DNA from: Bacillota bacterium
Lineage (GTDB): Bacteria > Bacillota > Sulfobacillia > JAJZYS01 > JAJZLH01
DNA length: 64,000 nt
Assembly (NCBI GenBank): GCA_021850485.1
Contig: JAJZLY010000002.1
Span: 1-64,000, forward strand
Direction: 5' to 3'
The notes below the pieces were generated by a model, which did not search any database, was not told where the DNA came from, and saw only the letters and a program-made list of their open reading frames with translations. Below, piece by piece: positions 31,935 to 41,712 of this stretch (the first letter of the stretch is position 1; each line of letters starts with the position of its first letter). A program made the position numbers and the translations under genes.

Positions 31935-33086
31935 CTAGCGAACGTCGAGCAAGTCGCCCAGGGCGCTCAGGGCACGGCCGATGTCCTCATCGCTGGCAGC
32001 CAGCGACAGGCGCAGCTCGCCTGCGGCAGATGCGCCGAAGGCGCTGCCCGGAACGGTGACCACACCCTTTTCCTCAATCATCCGCCGATGCACCGCGCCA
32101 GCATCTCCGGCCCCCGACACATCGACCATCAGATAGAAGGCACCGCCAGGTGTGTAGCGATAGAGTCCCCACTGCCGCAAGTGCGTGAGGGCCAGATCTC
32201 TGCGCCGGCGATAGGTGGCAACCACCGACTGAATCTCCGCATCCGGCACCGCCAACGCCGCCAAGGCTGCTTCTTGGGCCACCATGGACGTCGAGCTATA
32301 CACCGTCTCGGCCATCTTCTTGGTGGCATCCACCCGGCTCTGCGGCGTCACCAGATAGCCCAGCCGCCAGCCGGTCATGGCGTAGGTCTTGGAGAAGCTG
32401 TAGACGCTCAACGTGCGTTCTGGATAGAGGGGGCGCATCGCCGTCGGCCGCTGGTCGTAGGTGATCTGGTCATAGACCTCATCCGAGATCACCCACAGTC
32501 CGTTGCGGCTCGCCACCGCCGCAATCCGCTCCATCAATTCGGCAGAAAACACCGATCCGGTGGGATTGGACGGGCTATTCACCACCACCGCCCGAGTGCG
32601 GGGGCCAATCGGCCAACTGTCCGGATCCGGCAGGTAGCCGTCTGCGGACCTAAGTGGGTAAAAACGAGGGATAGCGCCGAACGACAGCACCTGGCTGACC
32701 ACATTGGGCCAGCCCGGGTCCGGCAACAGCACTTCGTCGCCGACTTCGAGCAGCGTGGCAAAGGCCAGATATAAGCCGCCGATACCGCCGTGCGTGACAA
32801 AGACCTCGTCAGCAGATGCCGTGACGCCGTTCACCCGCCCAAGCTTGTCGGCCAACGCCTGACGCAGCCGCGCTGGCCCTTCGGTCGGTGTGTACACCAT
32901 CCTTCGCTCCAGCAGTGCCTGGGCAGCCGCCTGGCGCACGGCCAGGGGTGGCATCACGCTGGGCTCGCCGAACTCGAGATGGGCCAGTCCCTCCCGGCCG
33001 ACAGCTAAAGACGCCGCCGCCCGGATCCCCGAGCGAGGCAGAGAGGTCGCCATCTGGGAGATTTCGCGATCGGTCTTGGCCACCAT
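31935..33086 (-). CDS. Class I/II aminotransferase (aspartate/aromatic type)
   Basis: PLP enzyme of 383 residues, first gene of the hpa run. The cofactor Lys is in YSFSKTYAMTGWRLGY, with NSPSNPTGSVF, the Asp/Tyr pair in VISDEVYDQITYD, and a C-terminal Arg in LRLSLAAS. In this setting it might deaminate tyrosine to 4-hydroxyphenylpyruvate, feeding 4-hydroxyphenylacetate formation, but aspartate aminotransferase activity is equally compatible. ATG 33086 follows AAGGAGGATCG. It lies 22 bp before the DapA-family gene. Confidence 0.88.
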   Translation of the reverse strand: MVAKTDREISQMATSLPRSGIRAAASLAVGREGLAHLEFGEPSVMPPLAVRQAAAQALLERRMVYTPTEGPARLRQALADKLGRVNGVTASADEVFVTHGGIGGLYLAFATLLEVGDEVLLPDPGWPNVVSQVLSFGAIPRFYPLRSADGYLPDPDSWPIGPRTRAVVVNSPSNPTGSVFSAELMERIAAVASRNGLWVISDEVYDQITYDQRPTAMRPLYPERTLSVYSFSKTYAMTGWRLGYLVTPQSRVDATKKMAETVYSSTSMVAQEAALAALAVPDAEIQSVVATYRRRRDLALTHLRQWGLYRYTPGGAFYLMVDVSGAGDAGAVHRRMIEEKGVVTVPGSAFGASAAGELRLSLAASDEDIGRALSALGDLLDVR

Positions 33087-33155
33087 CGATCCTCCTTGCA
33101 GTACGCCCTCGGCGGGCCTAGATGCTGGCCTTCTCCACCCCGGGCAAGGCCTCCT

Positions 33156-35528
33156 TCACAGGTCGATCACCGTTACGCCGCTGCCGCCGGCCTGGGCATC
33201 AGCCAGTGCGAAGTGCTGCACAGTGGCCTGCTTGGCCAGCACCTCATGGATCGCCCGTCTCAGGCTGCCCGTGCCCTTGCCGTGCACGATGCGCACCCGC
33301 TGCAAGCCGGCCAGGCTGGCGTCGTCCAGATACTTGTCGAGCAATGCCAACGCCTCGTCGACCCGCAGGCCGATCAGGTGTAGCTCCGGGGAGATGGCTT
33401 GGGCCTTGGCCGCCCCGAGCTGGCTCCATCCGGCGCGCTCGACAGCCCGTTCCTGGCCGCCTGGCAGCAAACTGGCTATCGGAACCCGTAACCGCACGGC
33501 CCCGACTTCGACCACCGCCTCCTGGCGTTCGCCGTCGATCTCGACCAGCTGGCCCTGGCGGCCAAGGCGCTCCACCACCACCATCTCGCCCACCCGCAAC
33601 GCCAGCTCAGGGCGCACCGCCGCAGCAGGCAGTCGCTCTTCGCCCGAAAGCCGCTGATCCCAAGCCTGCAGCCGACGGCGCACATCTTCCAGGGCCTCGG
33701 CGGCACCCTTTTCCTGCTGCACCCGCCGGATCTCGCGCAGCGCCTCTGACATCTCCTTGCGGGCCTGGCTGAGCAGCTGCTGGGCCTCCTTGAGCGCCTT
33801 GTCCTTGCTCTCTCCGGCCCGTTTTTTGGCCTCTTCGCTGGCTGCCTTGGCCCGGCGCTCGTCGTCGCGCGCTCGATGAACGCTGGCCTCCGCTTCGGTG
33901 CGCAACTCGGCCTGGCGAAGCCGTTCGCGCTCCAGCTCGCCGATCACGTCTTCCATCCGTACCTGATCGGCGGCCACCCGCTCTTTAGCCCGCGCCACCA
34001 CCCGGGGGTCCAGACCCAGGCGAGCGGCAATGGCGAAGGCCTGGGAGCGTCCGGGGACACCGATTTGCAGCTGATAGGTGGGCGACAGGGTTTCCAGGTC
34101 GAAGGCCACCGAGGCGTTGACCAATCCCGGGGTGGTCAGCGCCATCGCCTTCAGCTCCGGATAGTGGGTGGTGGCCAAGCCAAGCATCGGCCGAGAGAGC
34201 AGTTCCAACAGCACAGCCCCAGCCAGGGCTGCCCCCTCTTGTGGATCGGTGCCGGCGCCCAACTCGTCCAGCAAGATGAGCGACAGCGACTCGACTCGCG
34301 CCAAGATGTGGATGATCCGCCGCATATGCGAGGAAAAGGTGGACAGGCTCTGGGCGATCGACTGGTCGTCTCCGATGTCGGCCAGCACCTGACTGAACAC
34401 CGGCAGCCGCGATCCTTCCGCCACCGGTAGCTGACAGCCGGTCTGAAACAACAAGGCGAGCAGCCCAGCGGTCTTCAGCGTCACGGTTTTGCCGCCGGTG
34501 TTGGGTCCCGTGATCACCACCATCCGGGTGTGGGCGTCCAGGCCGACCGTGATCGGCACCACCACACCAGTCAGGAGCGGATGGCGGGCGTCGCGCAGGT
34601 ACAGAGTCTCGTCTGAGGCAAGCGCCACAGCGCTGGCCCGCCATGCCTCGGCCAGTTCGCCTCTGGCCAGCGCCAGATCGAGTTCCAAGGCCGCCTCAAA
34701 GCCATCATCGAGCACTGCCTGTTCGGCCGCCACCAGCCCGGACAGCACCCGACAGATGCGCTCCACCTCGTCTTGCTCCTGTCGGCGAACGTCCTCCAGG
34801 CGGTTGGCCATCTCCACCGCCCACTCCGGCTCGACAAATACGGTCGACCCGGACTGCGAAACGTCGTGGACAATGCCGGGTACCTGACTGCGAAACTCGG
34901 CCCGCACCGGGATCACCCAGCGACCGCGGCGCTGGGTGACGATCGGGTCTTGCAACATCTTGGCGCCCTCTGCGGAGCGAGTCAGGGCCTCCAGCCGGCG
35001 GCGGATTTCCGATTCGGTGTGCTGGATTTGAGTGCGCAGACGGCCCAGCGTCGCAGATGCCCGGTCCAGCACCCCGGTCTCGTCCACGGCCGCCCGGATG
35101 GCTGCTTCCAAGTCGGCCAGCCAGGGCAGGCGCGCAGCCAGCGCGGCCAACTGCACCAAGGGCGGACGCACCTGTTCGATGGCCCGTTTGGTGAGCCGCA
35201 GGCCGCGCAGCGACTCCACCAGTAAGAACAGTTCGGCGGGACTGAGCACGCCGCCATGACGCGCCCGGCCCACCAGGGCACGCCCATCGCTGACGCCGCC
35301 CAATAAGACGCCGTCGGTGGCCAGCAGCCGGCGCGCCTCAGCCGTCTGCTCGCCGAGGCGCACCACGACCACAGGGTCCGCAGACGGCCCTTGCCGGCGG
35401 GCCAGTGCCGCTCCGGCATGGGTCCGACAGTGTCCGGCGATCAGCTCCAGGGCCAGCGGGTACTCCAGGAGCTCCAAGGTGCGCTCATCCCAGGCAGCGA
35501 GGCGGGCGGAAAACTCATCTTCGATCAA
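33156..35528 (-). CDS. mutS2: MutS2 endonuclease / ribosome-collision ATPase
   Basis: A 790-residue protein, the normal length of MutS2. The core has Walker A GPNTGGKT, LILLDELGAGTDPQEG as Walker B and the ATHYPELK signature. A long coiled coil (about residues 520-620) leads to a C-terminal Smr nuclease domain with IVHGKGTGSLRRAI. MutS2 suppresses recombination and in Bacillus also splits collided ribosomes. TTG 35528 is chosen because it gives the family N-terminus and only nearly abuts the dehydrogenase stop; the upstream open frame is a shadow. Linkage to pheST is conserved in Bacillota. Confidence 0.94.
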   Translation of the reverse strand: MIEDEFSARLAAWDERTLELLEYPLALELIAGHCRTHAGAALARRQGPSADPVVVVRLGEQTAEARRLLATDGVLLGGVSDGRALVGRARHGGVLSPAELFLLVESLRGLRLTKRAIEQVRPPLVQLAALAARLPWLADLEAAIRAAVDETGVLDRASATLGRLRTQIQHTESEIRRRLEALTRSAEGAKMLQDPIVTQRRGRWVIPVRAEFRSQVPGIVHDVSQSGSTVFVEPEWAVEMANRLEDVRRQEQDEVERICRVLSGLVAAEQAVLDDGFEAALELDLALARGELAEAWRASAVALASDETLYLRDARHPLLTGVVVPITVGLDAHTRMVVITGPNTGGKTVTLKTAGLLALLFQTGCQLPVAEGSRLPVFSQVLADIGDDQSIAQSLSTFSSHMRRIIHILARVESLSLILLDELGAGTDPQEGAALAGAVLLELLSRPMLGLATTHYPELKAMALTTPGLVNASVAFDLETLSPTYQLQIGVPGRSQAFAIAARLGLDPRVVARAKERVAADQVRMEDVIGELERERLRQAELRTEAEASVHRARDDERRAKAASEEAKKRAGESKDKALKEAQQLLSQARKEMSEALREIRRVQQEKGAAEALEDVRRRLQAWDQRLSGEERLPAAAVRPELALRVGEMVVVERLGRQGQLVEIDGERQEAVVEVGAVRLRVPIASLLPGGQERAVERAGWSQLGAAKAQAISPELHLIGLRVDEALALLDKYLDDASLAGLQRVRIVHGKGTGSLRRAIHEVLAKQATVQHFALADAQAGGSGVTVIDL

Positions 35529-35530
35529 GG

Positions 35531-36877
35531 TCAGTGACCGATGCTCGTCGGCGGGACTGCGGCCACCTCTGGCACCGGCGTGGCCATCGCCTGCAACTGG
35601 TCGGAGGGGATCTCCGGAGCTCGCTTGCGGTGCACCCAGCCCCTGGCCTCGGCAGCCTCTGCCACCCGGTGCACGGCAACCAGGTAGGCAGCCTCGCGCA
35701 TCGACACCTGGTGGGCTTGCTTCATCTTGTAGACCGTGTCGAAGGCCTTCGTCATCATCGCCTTCAGTTTGCGGTCCACCTCTTGCGGCGGCCAGTAATA
35801 GCCCATGGTGTTTTGCACCCACTCGAAGTAGGACACGGTGACACCACCAGCGTTGCACAAGATGTCCGGAATGATGAACACCCCTCGGGAGGCTAGCAGG
35901 TGGTCCCCTTCCGGAGTGGTCGGACCGTTGGCGGCTTCAGCGATGATCTTGGCCTTGACCAGGCGGGCGTTGGCCTCGTCGATCTGGTTTTCCAAGGCTG
36001 CCGGCACCAAAATGTCCACGTCCAAGCCGAACAGGTCTTGGGTGTTGATCTCAGCGCTGTCGGCGAAGCCGTGCACGGTGCGGGTTCGAGCCACATGTTT
36101 GAGCAACTTCGGCACGTCCAACCCGGCCGGATTGTAGGCGCCGCCCCGCACATCCTCAACTGCGACCACCCGCACACCTGCCTGATGCAGATAGTGCGCC
36201 GTGTACGATCCCACGTTGCCGAAGCCCTGGATGGCGGCTGTCGCCCCTCTCACATCTAGGCCGATCCGCCGAGCGGCGTCCAAGATGGTGAAGACCACAC
36301 CACGGCCGGTGGCCGAGGTGCGCCCCTCGCTCCCGCCTAAGACCAGCGGTTTGCCCGTAATGAAGCCAGGCAGATGCTGGCCTCTGACCCGGTCAAACTC
36401 ATCGAGCATCCAACCCATGATCTGTGGCGAGGTGTTGACGTCTGGAGCCGGGATGTCCACCTCCGGCCCCATCATCGGCGCCAGGCGGCGGATATAGCCG
36501 CGAGACAACTCCTCCAGTTCGCGCTCGCTCATCTGCTGGGGATCGCAGATCACGCCACCCTTGGCCCCACCGTAGGGCAACCCCATCACCGCTGTCTTGA
36601 AGGTCATCCACATGGACAGCCCTTTCACTTCGTCGATGCTGACCGACGGGTGAAAGCGAATGCCGCCCTTGGTCGGCCCGGTGGCGTCCGTATGCTGAGC
36701 CCGATAGCCGATATAGGTCTCCAGGCGGCCGTCGTCCATCCGCACCGGCACCGCCACCTCGATCACCCGCATCGGATCCTTAAGCAGGTTGTACACACTG
36801 TCGCCCAGATCAAGGTTGTCTACAGCCAGCCGCAGTTGACCCTGCACGATGTGAAACGGATTGAGCTCATCAGCCAC
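35531..36877 (-). CDS. Glutamate dehydrogenase, second copy
   Basis: A 448-residue paralogue of the enzyme at 13609-14871, with the same [32 protein letters not shown] and EWVQN signatures. It has an additional C-terminal tail of about 30 residues (RKRAPEIPSDQL onward) missing from the first copy. GTG 36877 has AGGAGG 8 nt upstream. It sits between pheT and mutS2, where Bacillus carries zapA and polX-type genes, so it looks inserted into a conserved neighbourhood. Coenzyme preference cannot be told. Confidence 0.92.
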   Translation of the reverse strand: MADELNPFHIVQGQLRLAVDNLDLGDSVYNLLKDPMRVIEVAVPVRMDDGRLETYIGYRAQHTDATGPTKGGIRFHPSVSIDEVKGLSMWMTFKTAVMGLPYGGAKGGVICDPQQMSERELEELSRGYIRRLAPMMGPEVDIPAPDVNTSPQIMGWMLDEFDRVRGQHLPGFITGKPLVLGGSEGRTSATGRGVVFTILDAARRIGLDVRGATAAIQGFGNVGSYTAHYLHQAGVRVVAVEDVRGGAYNPAGLDVPKLLKHVARTRTVHGFADSAEINTQDLFGLDVDILVPAALENQIDEANARLVKAKIIAEAANGPTTPEGDHLLASRGVFIIPDILCNAGGVTVSYFEWVQNTMGYYWPPQEVDRKLKAMMTKAFDTVYKMKQAHQVSMREAAYLVAVHRVAEAAEARGWVHRKRAPEIPSDQLQAMATPVPEVAAVPPTSIGH

Positions 36878-36915
36878 GTGGGTTCCTCCTGATGGCGCCT
36901 ATGAGTGGATCTTCT

Positions 36916-39252
36916 TCACCGCTGCCGCAGATCCCCCCCGATGGTGCGCAGAGCGGCCTCCAACAGGGCGCTGTCCCGCTCGACTTCGGCTTCGGTCAAT
37001 GTGCGCTCCGGGCTTGCAAAGGTGAGGCGCAAGGCGAAGCTCTTCTTGCCGTCGCCCACCTGTCGCCCGCGGTAGAGGTCGAACAGGGCCACCTCCTGCA
37101 GCCAGTTGGCGCCAGCGGTCACCAGCGCCGTGTGGACGTCTTGGTACGATGTCCGCTCCGCTACGACCACCGCCAGATCGCGCCGGACGGCCGGTTGGCG
37201 CGACGGGCTTTGTGCCCGGGTCACCTGCCGCCGGCCGATCAGGGCGGCCAGTTCCAGTTCCCACAAGACGACCGGCTGGTGCAATCGATCGGGCCAATGC
37301 GCCGGATGCAGTTCGCCCAGGTAGCCGATGACGTTGCCGTCTAACTGCACCGTCAACTGGCGGTGCGGGTGCAAGAAGCTAAGGCTGCCCCCTGGGCTGA
37401 TCGTGATCGGCAGCTGCAAGGAGGCGACCAGGGCGGCCAGCACACCCTTGCCGGTGAAAACATCGGCCTGGTGTCGGGCTTGAGTCCAGGACTCTGCCAA
37501 GGCACCGCTCAGTAGTCCGCCCAGGCGGTCGTGCTCGGCCACCGCCGTACCATGCGGTGCGAACACGCGCCCCACTTCGAACAGGCGCACATCAAAGATC
37601 TGATGGGCGACATTGAGTGAGAGCGCCTGCAGCAAGCTGGGTGCGAGGGCAGGGCGCAAGCAGGCTTCAGCGACCGACAGTGGGTTGGCAATCTCCACCT
37701 TTGGTCCAAACGGCGCCACTTCCGCAGCCGACAACAGGGAATGTCCCCAGTGCTCGCTGATGCCCATGCCGAGTAGACCGTGTCGAATCTCCTGGACCAA
37801 CTGCCAGGCGGGACCAGCGTCCCCCACCTGACTGCTGGCCAAGACAGTTTCCGGGATTTTGTCGTAGCCGAGCAGCCGGCCCACCTCCTCGGCCACGTCG
37901 GCCTCGCCACTGATGTCTCTGCGGCGCTGTGGCACCGTGATCGAGAGTTCGCCTGGCCCTGACTCGCAGTCCAGTCCGAGCCGATCCAGGCAGGATGCGA
38001 TCTCGGCTGCCTGCAGTGGGTAGCCGAGCAGGGCGCTGACCCGCTGCGGCTGGATCTGCAGACGTCTCCCTGGCTCCATCGGCACCTGGTGGCGGCAGAT
38101 CACCTCGGCCTGCCCGGCACCAGCCGCCGCCAGGATGGAGAGAGCTTGAGCCATGGCCGCCTCGCTGCGCGAGCGGTCCACCCCGCGCTGGAAGCGCAAG
38201 GCGGCATCGGTGGCTAGTCCCAGCCGCCGGAACGTGCGGCGGATGCGCAGCGGGTCGAAGGCGGCGGCCTCCAGCACAATGTCGGTGGTGGTCTCGGTGA
38301 TCGCCGCCCGACTTCCGCCCAGGATTCCAGCGACGTTGAGCACCCCGGTTTGATCGGCGATCACGATGTCGTCGACACCGAGTTCTCGGCTGACTCGGTC
38401 CAGCGTCTCTAGGCGCTCGCCGGCCGTGGCCAAGCGCACCTCGATCGGCCCGTTGATGTGGGCCGCATCAAAGGCATGCATCGGCTGACCCCATTCCAGG
38501 GCGATGTAGTTGGTGACGTCCACATAGGCGTTGTGACTGCGCAGCCCGCTGTCCCACAGTCGCCGCTGCATCCACAGCGGCGACTGAAGGTTCGGCGGGC
38601 CCTTCAGCCGCGCCAGCAGGTAGGTGGGGGCGACTTCGGCAGGCGAGATGGTGGCCGCCTGGTGGGCGGGCTGGGACGGCAACTGCTTGGCAGCAACGGT
38701 CAGCCGATGGCCAAGGCCGGCTGCCAGTTCTTCGGCTACGCCAACGACATGCTGACAAAAGCCCGCCAGATTCGGCGTGAGATCAATCTCGAACACGGTC
38801 TCCGGCAGTCCGCAAGCGGCAGTCACCGTCTGGCCGACGGTCTGGATGGGAAGTTCGATCAACCCCTCACCATCCGGTCCGATGCCGGCCTCGACCGCCG
38901 ACAGCAACATGCCCTGCGACCGCTGGCCGGCAAAGGTCGCCTCACCGATCAGCCGCCCCCGGGGCAAGGTCGTGCCCGGCGGCACCCAGGCGTAGGCCGC
39001 ACCGATGCGCAGATTTGGTGCGCCGCTCACCACCTGCCGGTCACCTTGGCTGGTGCGCACCAGCGCAAGTTGCAACCGGTCGGTGAGCGGGCGTAGGGCC
39101 GTGACCTCTACCACCTGGGCAGCCTCAAGCCCGGCACCGACCTGCTCTTGACCTTCCACCAACAATCCTTGGCGGCATAGCACTGCGGCCGCCGCCTCAG
39201 CGGCCGGTGCGTCAGGCAGGAAGGAGGCGATCCAGCTGTAGGGCACGCGCAT
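36916..39252 (-). CDS. pheT: Phenylalanyl-tRNA synthetase beta subunit
   Basis: A 778-residue beta chain of the alpha2beta2 enzyme. In order: N-terminal MRVPYSWIASFLP, an EMAP-II-like tRNA-binding segment (about 45-150), the B3/B4 editing domain (ALEWGQPMHAFDAAHI at about 250), the B5 domain, a catalytic-like core and the C-terminal ferredoxin-like anticodon domain (SRQPAVRRDLAVVVAERTSYQDV). ATG 39252 follows GGGGAGGAACGG. It lies 14 bp after pheS and shares its T-box control. Confidence 0.95.
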   Translation of the reverse strand: MRVPYSWIASFLPDAPAAEAAAAVLCRQGLLVEGQEQVGAGLEAAQVVEVTALRPLTDRLQLALVRTSQGDRQVVSGAPNLRIGAAYAWVPPGTTLPRGRLIGEATFAGQRSQGMLLSAVEAGIGPDGEGLIELPIQTVGQTVTAACGLPETVFEIDLTPNLAGFCQHVVGVAEELAAGLGHRLTVAAKQLPSQPAHQAATISPAEVAPTYLLARLKGPPNLQSPLWMQRRLWDSGLRSHNAYVDVTNYIALEWGQPMHAFDAAHINGPIEVRLATAGERLETLDRVSRELGVDDIVIADQTGVLNVAGILGGSRAAITETTTDIVLEAAAFDPLRIRRTFRRLGLATDAALRFQRGVDRSRSEAAMAQALSILAAAGAGQAEVICRHQVPMEPGRRLQIQPQRVSALLGYPLQAAEIASCLDRLGLDCESGPGELSITVPQRRRDISGEADVAEEVGRLLGYDKIPETVLASSQVGDAGPAWQLVQEIRHGLLGMGISEHWGHSLLSAAEVAPFGPKVEIANPLSVAEACLRPALAPSLLQALSLNVAHQIFDVRLFEVGRVFAPHGTAVAEHDRLGGLLSGALAESWTQARHQADVFTGKGVLAALVASLQLPITISPGGSLSFLHPHRQLTVQLDGNVIGYLGELHPAHWPDRLHQPVVLWELELAALIGRRQVTRAQSPSRQPAVRRDLAVVVAERTSYQDVHTALVTAGANWLQEVALFDLYRGRQVGDGKKSFALRLTFASPERTLTEAEVERDSALLEAALRTIGGDLRQR

Positions 39253-39266
39253 CGTCCGTTCCTCCC

Positions 39267-40277
39267 CTAAAACTGGCTGAGAAAGCGCAGATCGCCTTCC
39301 AGTAACAACCGGACATCTGGGATCTGGTAGTAGAGCATGGCCAGGCGCTCGATCCCCACGCCGAAGGCGAACCCGCTCACCTGCTCCGGGTCATAGCCGC
39401 CCGCCGTCAACACCTTGGGGTGCACCATGCCGGAACCCAATACTTCCAGCCAGCCGCTCATCTTGCACAGTGCGCAACCGGCCTGCTGGCAGAACAAACA
39501 GCCGACATCGAGTTCGGCCGATGGCTCGGTGAATGGGAAGTAGCTGGGCCGAAAACGCAGCGGCACATCTTGGCCAAATAGGGTGCGGGCAAAGGTGGCA
39601 ACCGTCGCTTTGAGATGAGCCATGGAGACTGCCTGGTCGATCACCAAGGCCTCGATCTGGTGGAAGCTGGTGGCGTGGGTGGCGTCGTCATCGCGCCGGT
39701 AGACACGGCCCGGTGCGATGATGCGCAGCGGGCGCGGGGCTGAGAGCTGCATGGCGCGGATCTGCACGGGCGAGGTGTGGGTGCGCAGCAGCCACCCTCC
39801 GGCGGCCAGGCTGAAGGAGTCCTGCATGTCGCGCGCCGGGTGGTCGTGCGGGAAGTTCAACGCCTCAAAGTTGTGCCAGTCGTCCTCGACCTCTGGCCCA
39901 ACGGCCACCGCAAAGCCCATGGCCACAAAGATGGAGACCAAGCGGTCTTGGATCAGGGCCAAGGGATGCGGGTGGCCCACCGCTACCGGCTCTCCTGGCA
40001 GACTCAGGTCCACCGCCTCGCTCGCCAAGCGCAGGCGCAGGGCATCCGCCGCCAACTGCTGCTGGCGCTGTGCCAGGTGCTGCTCGACGGCCTGTTTCAG
40101 CCGGTTCAGTTCCTGCCCCACCTGTCGCCTGTGCTCGGGCTCTAAGCTGGCCAGTTGCCTCAGCGCATCGGTCAGGGTGCCGTTTCGGCCTAGCCACGCA
40201 ACGCGCAGCGCCTCAACACCGGGCAGGTCAGCTTGTTCGATCGCGTCCAGATAGAACTGAAGCGGCTTGGCTGGCAC
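39267..40277 (-). CDS. pheS: Phenylalanyl-tRNA synthetase alpha subunit
   Basis: Class II catalytic subunit of 336 residues. The N-terminal coiled coil precedes motif 2 region FHQIEALVIDQ and motif 3 FGVGIERLAML; a Cys-rich insertion DVGCLFCQQAGCALCKMSGW is seen in place of the usual ECSVCGGKGC-type stretch. GTG 40277 is preferred because GGGGAGGAGG lies 9 nt upstream, while the earlier ATG 40301 has no ribosome site. Transcription should depend on the phenylalanine T-box directly upstream. Confidence 0.95.
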   Translation of the reverse strand: MPAKPLQFYLDAIEQADLPGVEALRVAWLGRNGTLTDALRQLASLEPEHRRQVGQELNRLKQAVEQHLAQRQQQLAADALRLRLASEAVDLSLPGEPVAVGHPHPLALIQDRLVSIFVAMGFAVAVGPEVEDDWHNFEALNFPHDHPARDMQDSFSLAAGGWLLRTHTSPVQIRAMQLSAPRPLRIIAPGRVYRRDDDATHATSFHQIEALVIDQAVSMAHLKATVATFARTLFGQDVPLRFRPSYFPFTEPSAELDVGCLFCQQAGCALCKMSGWLEVLGSGMVHPKVLTAGGYDPEQVSGFAFGVGIERLAMLYYQIPDVRLLLEGDLRFLSQF

Positions 40278-40311
40278 CTGGATCAGCCTCCTCCCCAACA
40301 TGTTTCAGCAA

Positions 40312-40547
40312 CAAAAAAACCGCCCCGCTTGGGGCGGAGCGATCCGCGGTACCACCCAAGTTGCCACCGAGGCGGCCACTTCATCTCATAACGCTCTGGC
40401 GCGCCGCCCTACACAGAGATCCTTCAGGCGGCAACTCGGGAGGGAATGGCGGCGGCTTGCGGCCAGCGCTTGCAGTCTGTGGCGCCAGCTCCCTGGACGG
40501 TCGCTGATGCCGCCTTAATCTCCGTCATCGCTTCAAACTATGCGATT
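40312..40547 (-). promoter_or_regulatory. T-box riboswitch (phenylalanine) before pheST
   Basis: Read on the minus strand, the conserved T-box GGGTGGTACCGCGG lies at 40357-40344 and is followed by a 7-bp GC stem (40320-40337) and seven Ts (40319-40313), a textbook terminator. Stem I elements (CAGCGACC and GGAGCTGG) lie upstream. The specifier position reads TTC (40446-40444), matching tRNA-Phe. Uncharged tRNA-Phe would favour antitermination. Confidence 0.93.
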
Positions 40548-40553
40548 TCGCTG

Positions 40554-40582
40554 AGTCTACCACCGCCGCACTGGCCCGACAA
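40554..40582 (-). promoter_or_regulatory. Predicted pheST promoter
   Basis: TTGTCG (40582-40577) and TAGACT (40559-40554) are spaced by 17 nt on the minus strand, about 7 nt before the first T-box nucleotides and just after the methyltransferase stop codon. Confidence 0.5.
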
Positions 40583-40594
40583 GTCCGCACCAGG

Positions 40595-41332
40595 TCATCG
40601 GCGTTGGCCCGCCAAGATGGCCGACAACAACAATGCCGCCGCCACCGCCACGTTCAACGACTCCACGCCGGACCTCAGCGGCCAGGTGACGGCGCGACCG
40701 CTGAGCGCACTGCCATGACCCTCATTGCCCACGACCAGCACCCAGCGGCCAAGCCAGGGTTCAGCCGTCGGTGGCTTCCCATCGTGTGCAGAAGCCATCG
40801 CCACCTGCAAGCCGTGGTCTTGGACCTCCGCCCAAGCCTCCAGCTCCAGCACCGGCACCAAGAAGGTGGCGGCGGCTGACGCTCTCAACGCTTTGACCGA
40901 CCACGGTCTGGCACACCCGGGACCGACCAAGACGCCGTCCGCGCCGAGCGCCGCCGCCACCCGAATCAGGGCGCCGAGATTGCCCGGATCTTGAACTGCA
41001 TCGATGCCCAGTAGCAACTGGGCATCGTCCAGGTCTTGCCAGGTGGTCAAGGGCCGGCGAAAGACAGCGCTGACGCCAGGCAGCGTGCGACTTCCCACCA
41101 GCCGGCCATAGGTGGGCAAGGGTGCTTCAAGGGTCTCCCAGGCCGTGCTCCTGAGTGCCGGCGCAAGACCCTCGAGATGTCCTTGGGCCACGATCAATTG
41201 CTCCGGCACCAACCCGTGCTGGATCAGGTCCAGACAACGAGTCTGGCCTTCTACCAGCACCAGATCGGCATGACCGCTGGCCACGGCGAGCAGTTCAGCC
41301 GCCCTGGGGCCATGCGGACTGAGCCGACTCAC
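40595..41332 (-). CDS. TrmH/SpoU-family RNA 2'-O-methyltransferase
   Basis: SPOUT methyltransferase of 245 residues. The SpoU core shows [20 protein letters not shown] (motif 1), [12 protein letters not shown] (motif 2) and [16 protein letters not shown] (motif 3), which form the knotted AdoMet site. The N-terminal substrate-binding part is short (about 85 residues). GTG 41332 overlaps the rplT stop (GTGA). Position between rplT and pheS is common in Bacillota (YsgA/RlmB-like); the exact rRNA or tRNA nucleotide is unknown. Confidence 0.9.
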   Translation of the reverse strand: MSRLSPHGPRAAELLAVASGHADLVLVEGQTRCLDLIQHGLVPEQLIVAQGHLEGLAPALRSTAWETLEAPLPTYGRLVGSRTLPGVSAVFRRPLTTWQDLDDAQLLLGIDAVQDPGNLGALIRVAAALGADGVLVGPGCARPWSVKALRASAAATFLVPVLELEAWAEVQDHGLQVAMASAHDGKPPTAEPWLGRWVLVVGNEGHGSALSGRAVTWPLRSGVESLNVAVAAALLLSAILAGQRR

Positions 41333-41691
41333 TGCTCGGTCAGACCCCGTTTGGCCTGGGCGACCAGCTGAGAAAACGTGGTTGCATCCACCACCGCCAA
41401 CTCGGCCAACACCTTGCGGTTCACTGTCACACCGGATCGCTTGAGACCCGCGATGAAGCGGCTGTAGGTCAGGCCCTCCTGGCGGGTGGCTGCGTTGATC
41501 CGGGCAATCCACAGCCGGCGGAACTCGCCCTTGCGCTGGCGGCGATGGCGGTAGGCGTGCCACAGGGCGTGCAGCATGGCCTCATTGGCCGGACGGTAGA
41601 GCTTAGAGCGCGAACCCCACATACCGCGGGCCAGGCGCAAGATCTTCTTGTGGCGACGGCGTCTGGTGACCCCGCGTTTAACTCGAGCCAT
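41329..41691 (-). CDS. rplT: 50S ribosomal protein L20
   Basis: A 120-residue basic protein starting [20 protein letters not shown], the L20 signature, and continuing with the helical RNA-binding arm. It binds 23S rRNA early in assembly and in many bacteria represses its own operon by binding the leader. Preceded by GGAGGGG. It is the third gene of infC-rpmI-rplT. Confidence 0.98.
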   Translation of the reverse strand: MARVKRGVTRRRRHKKILRLARGMWGSRSKLYRPANEAMLHALWHAYRHRRQRKGEFRRLWIARINAATRQEGLTYSRFIAGLKRSGVTVNRKVLAELAVVDATTFSQLVAQAKRGLTEQ

Positions 41692-41712
41692 TTCAATCCC
41701 CTCCTCCGGGTA

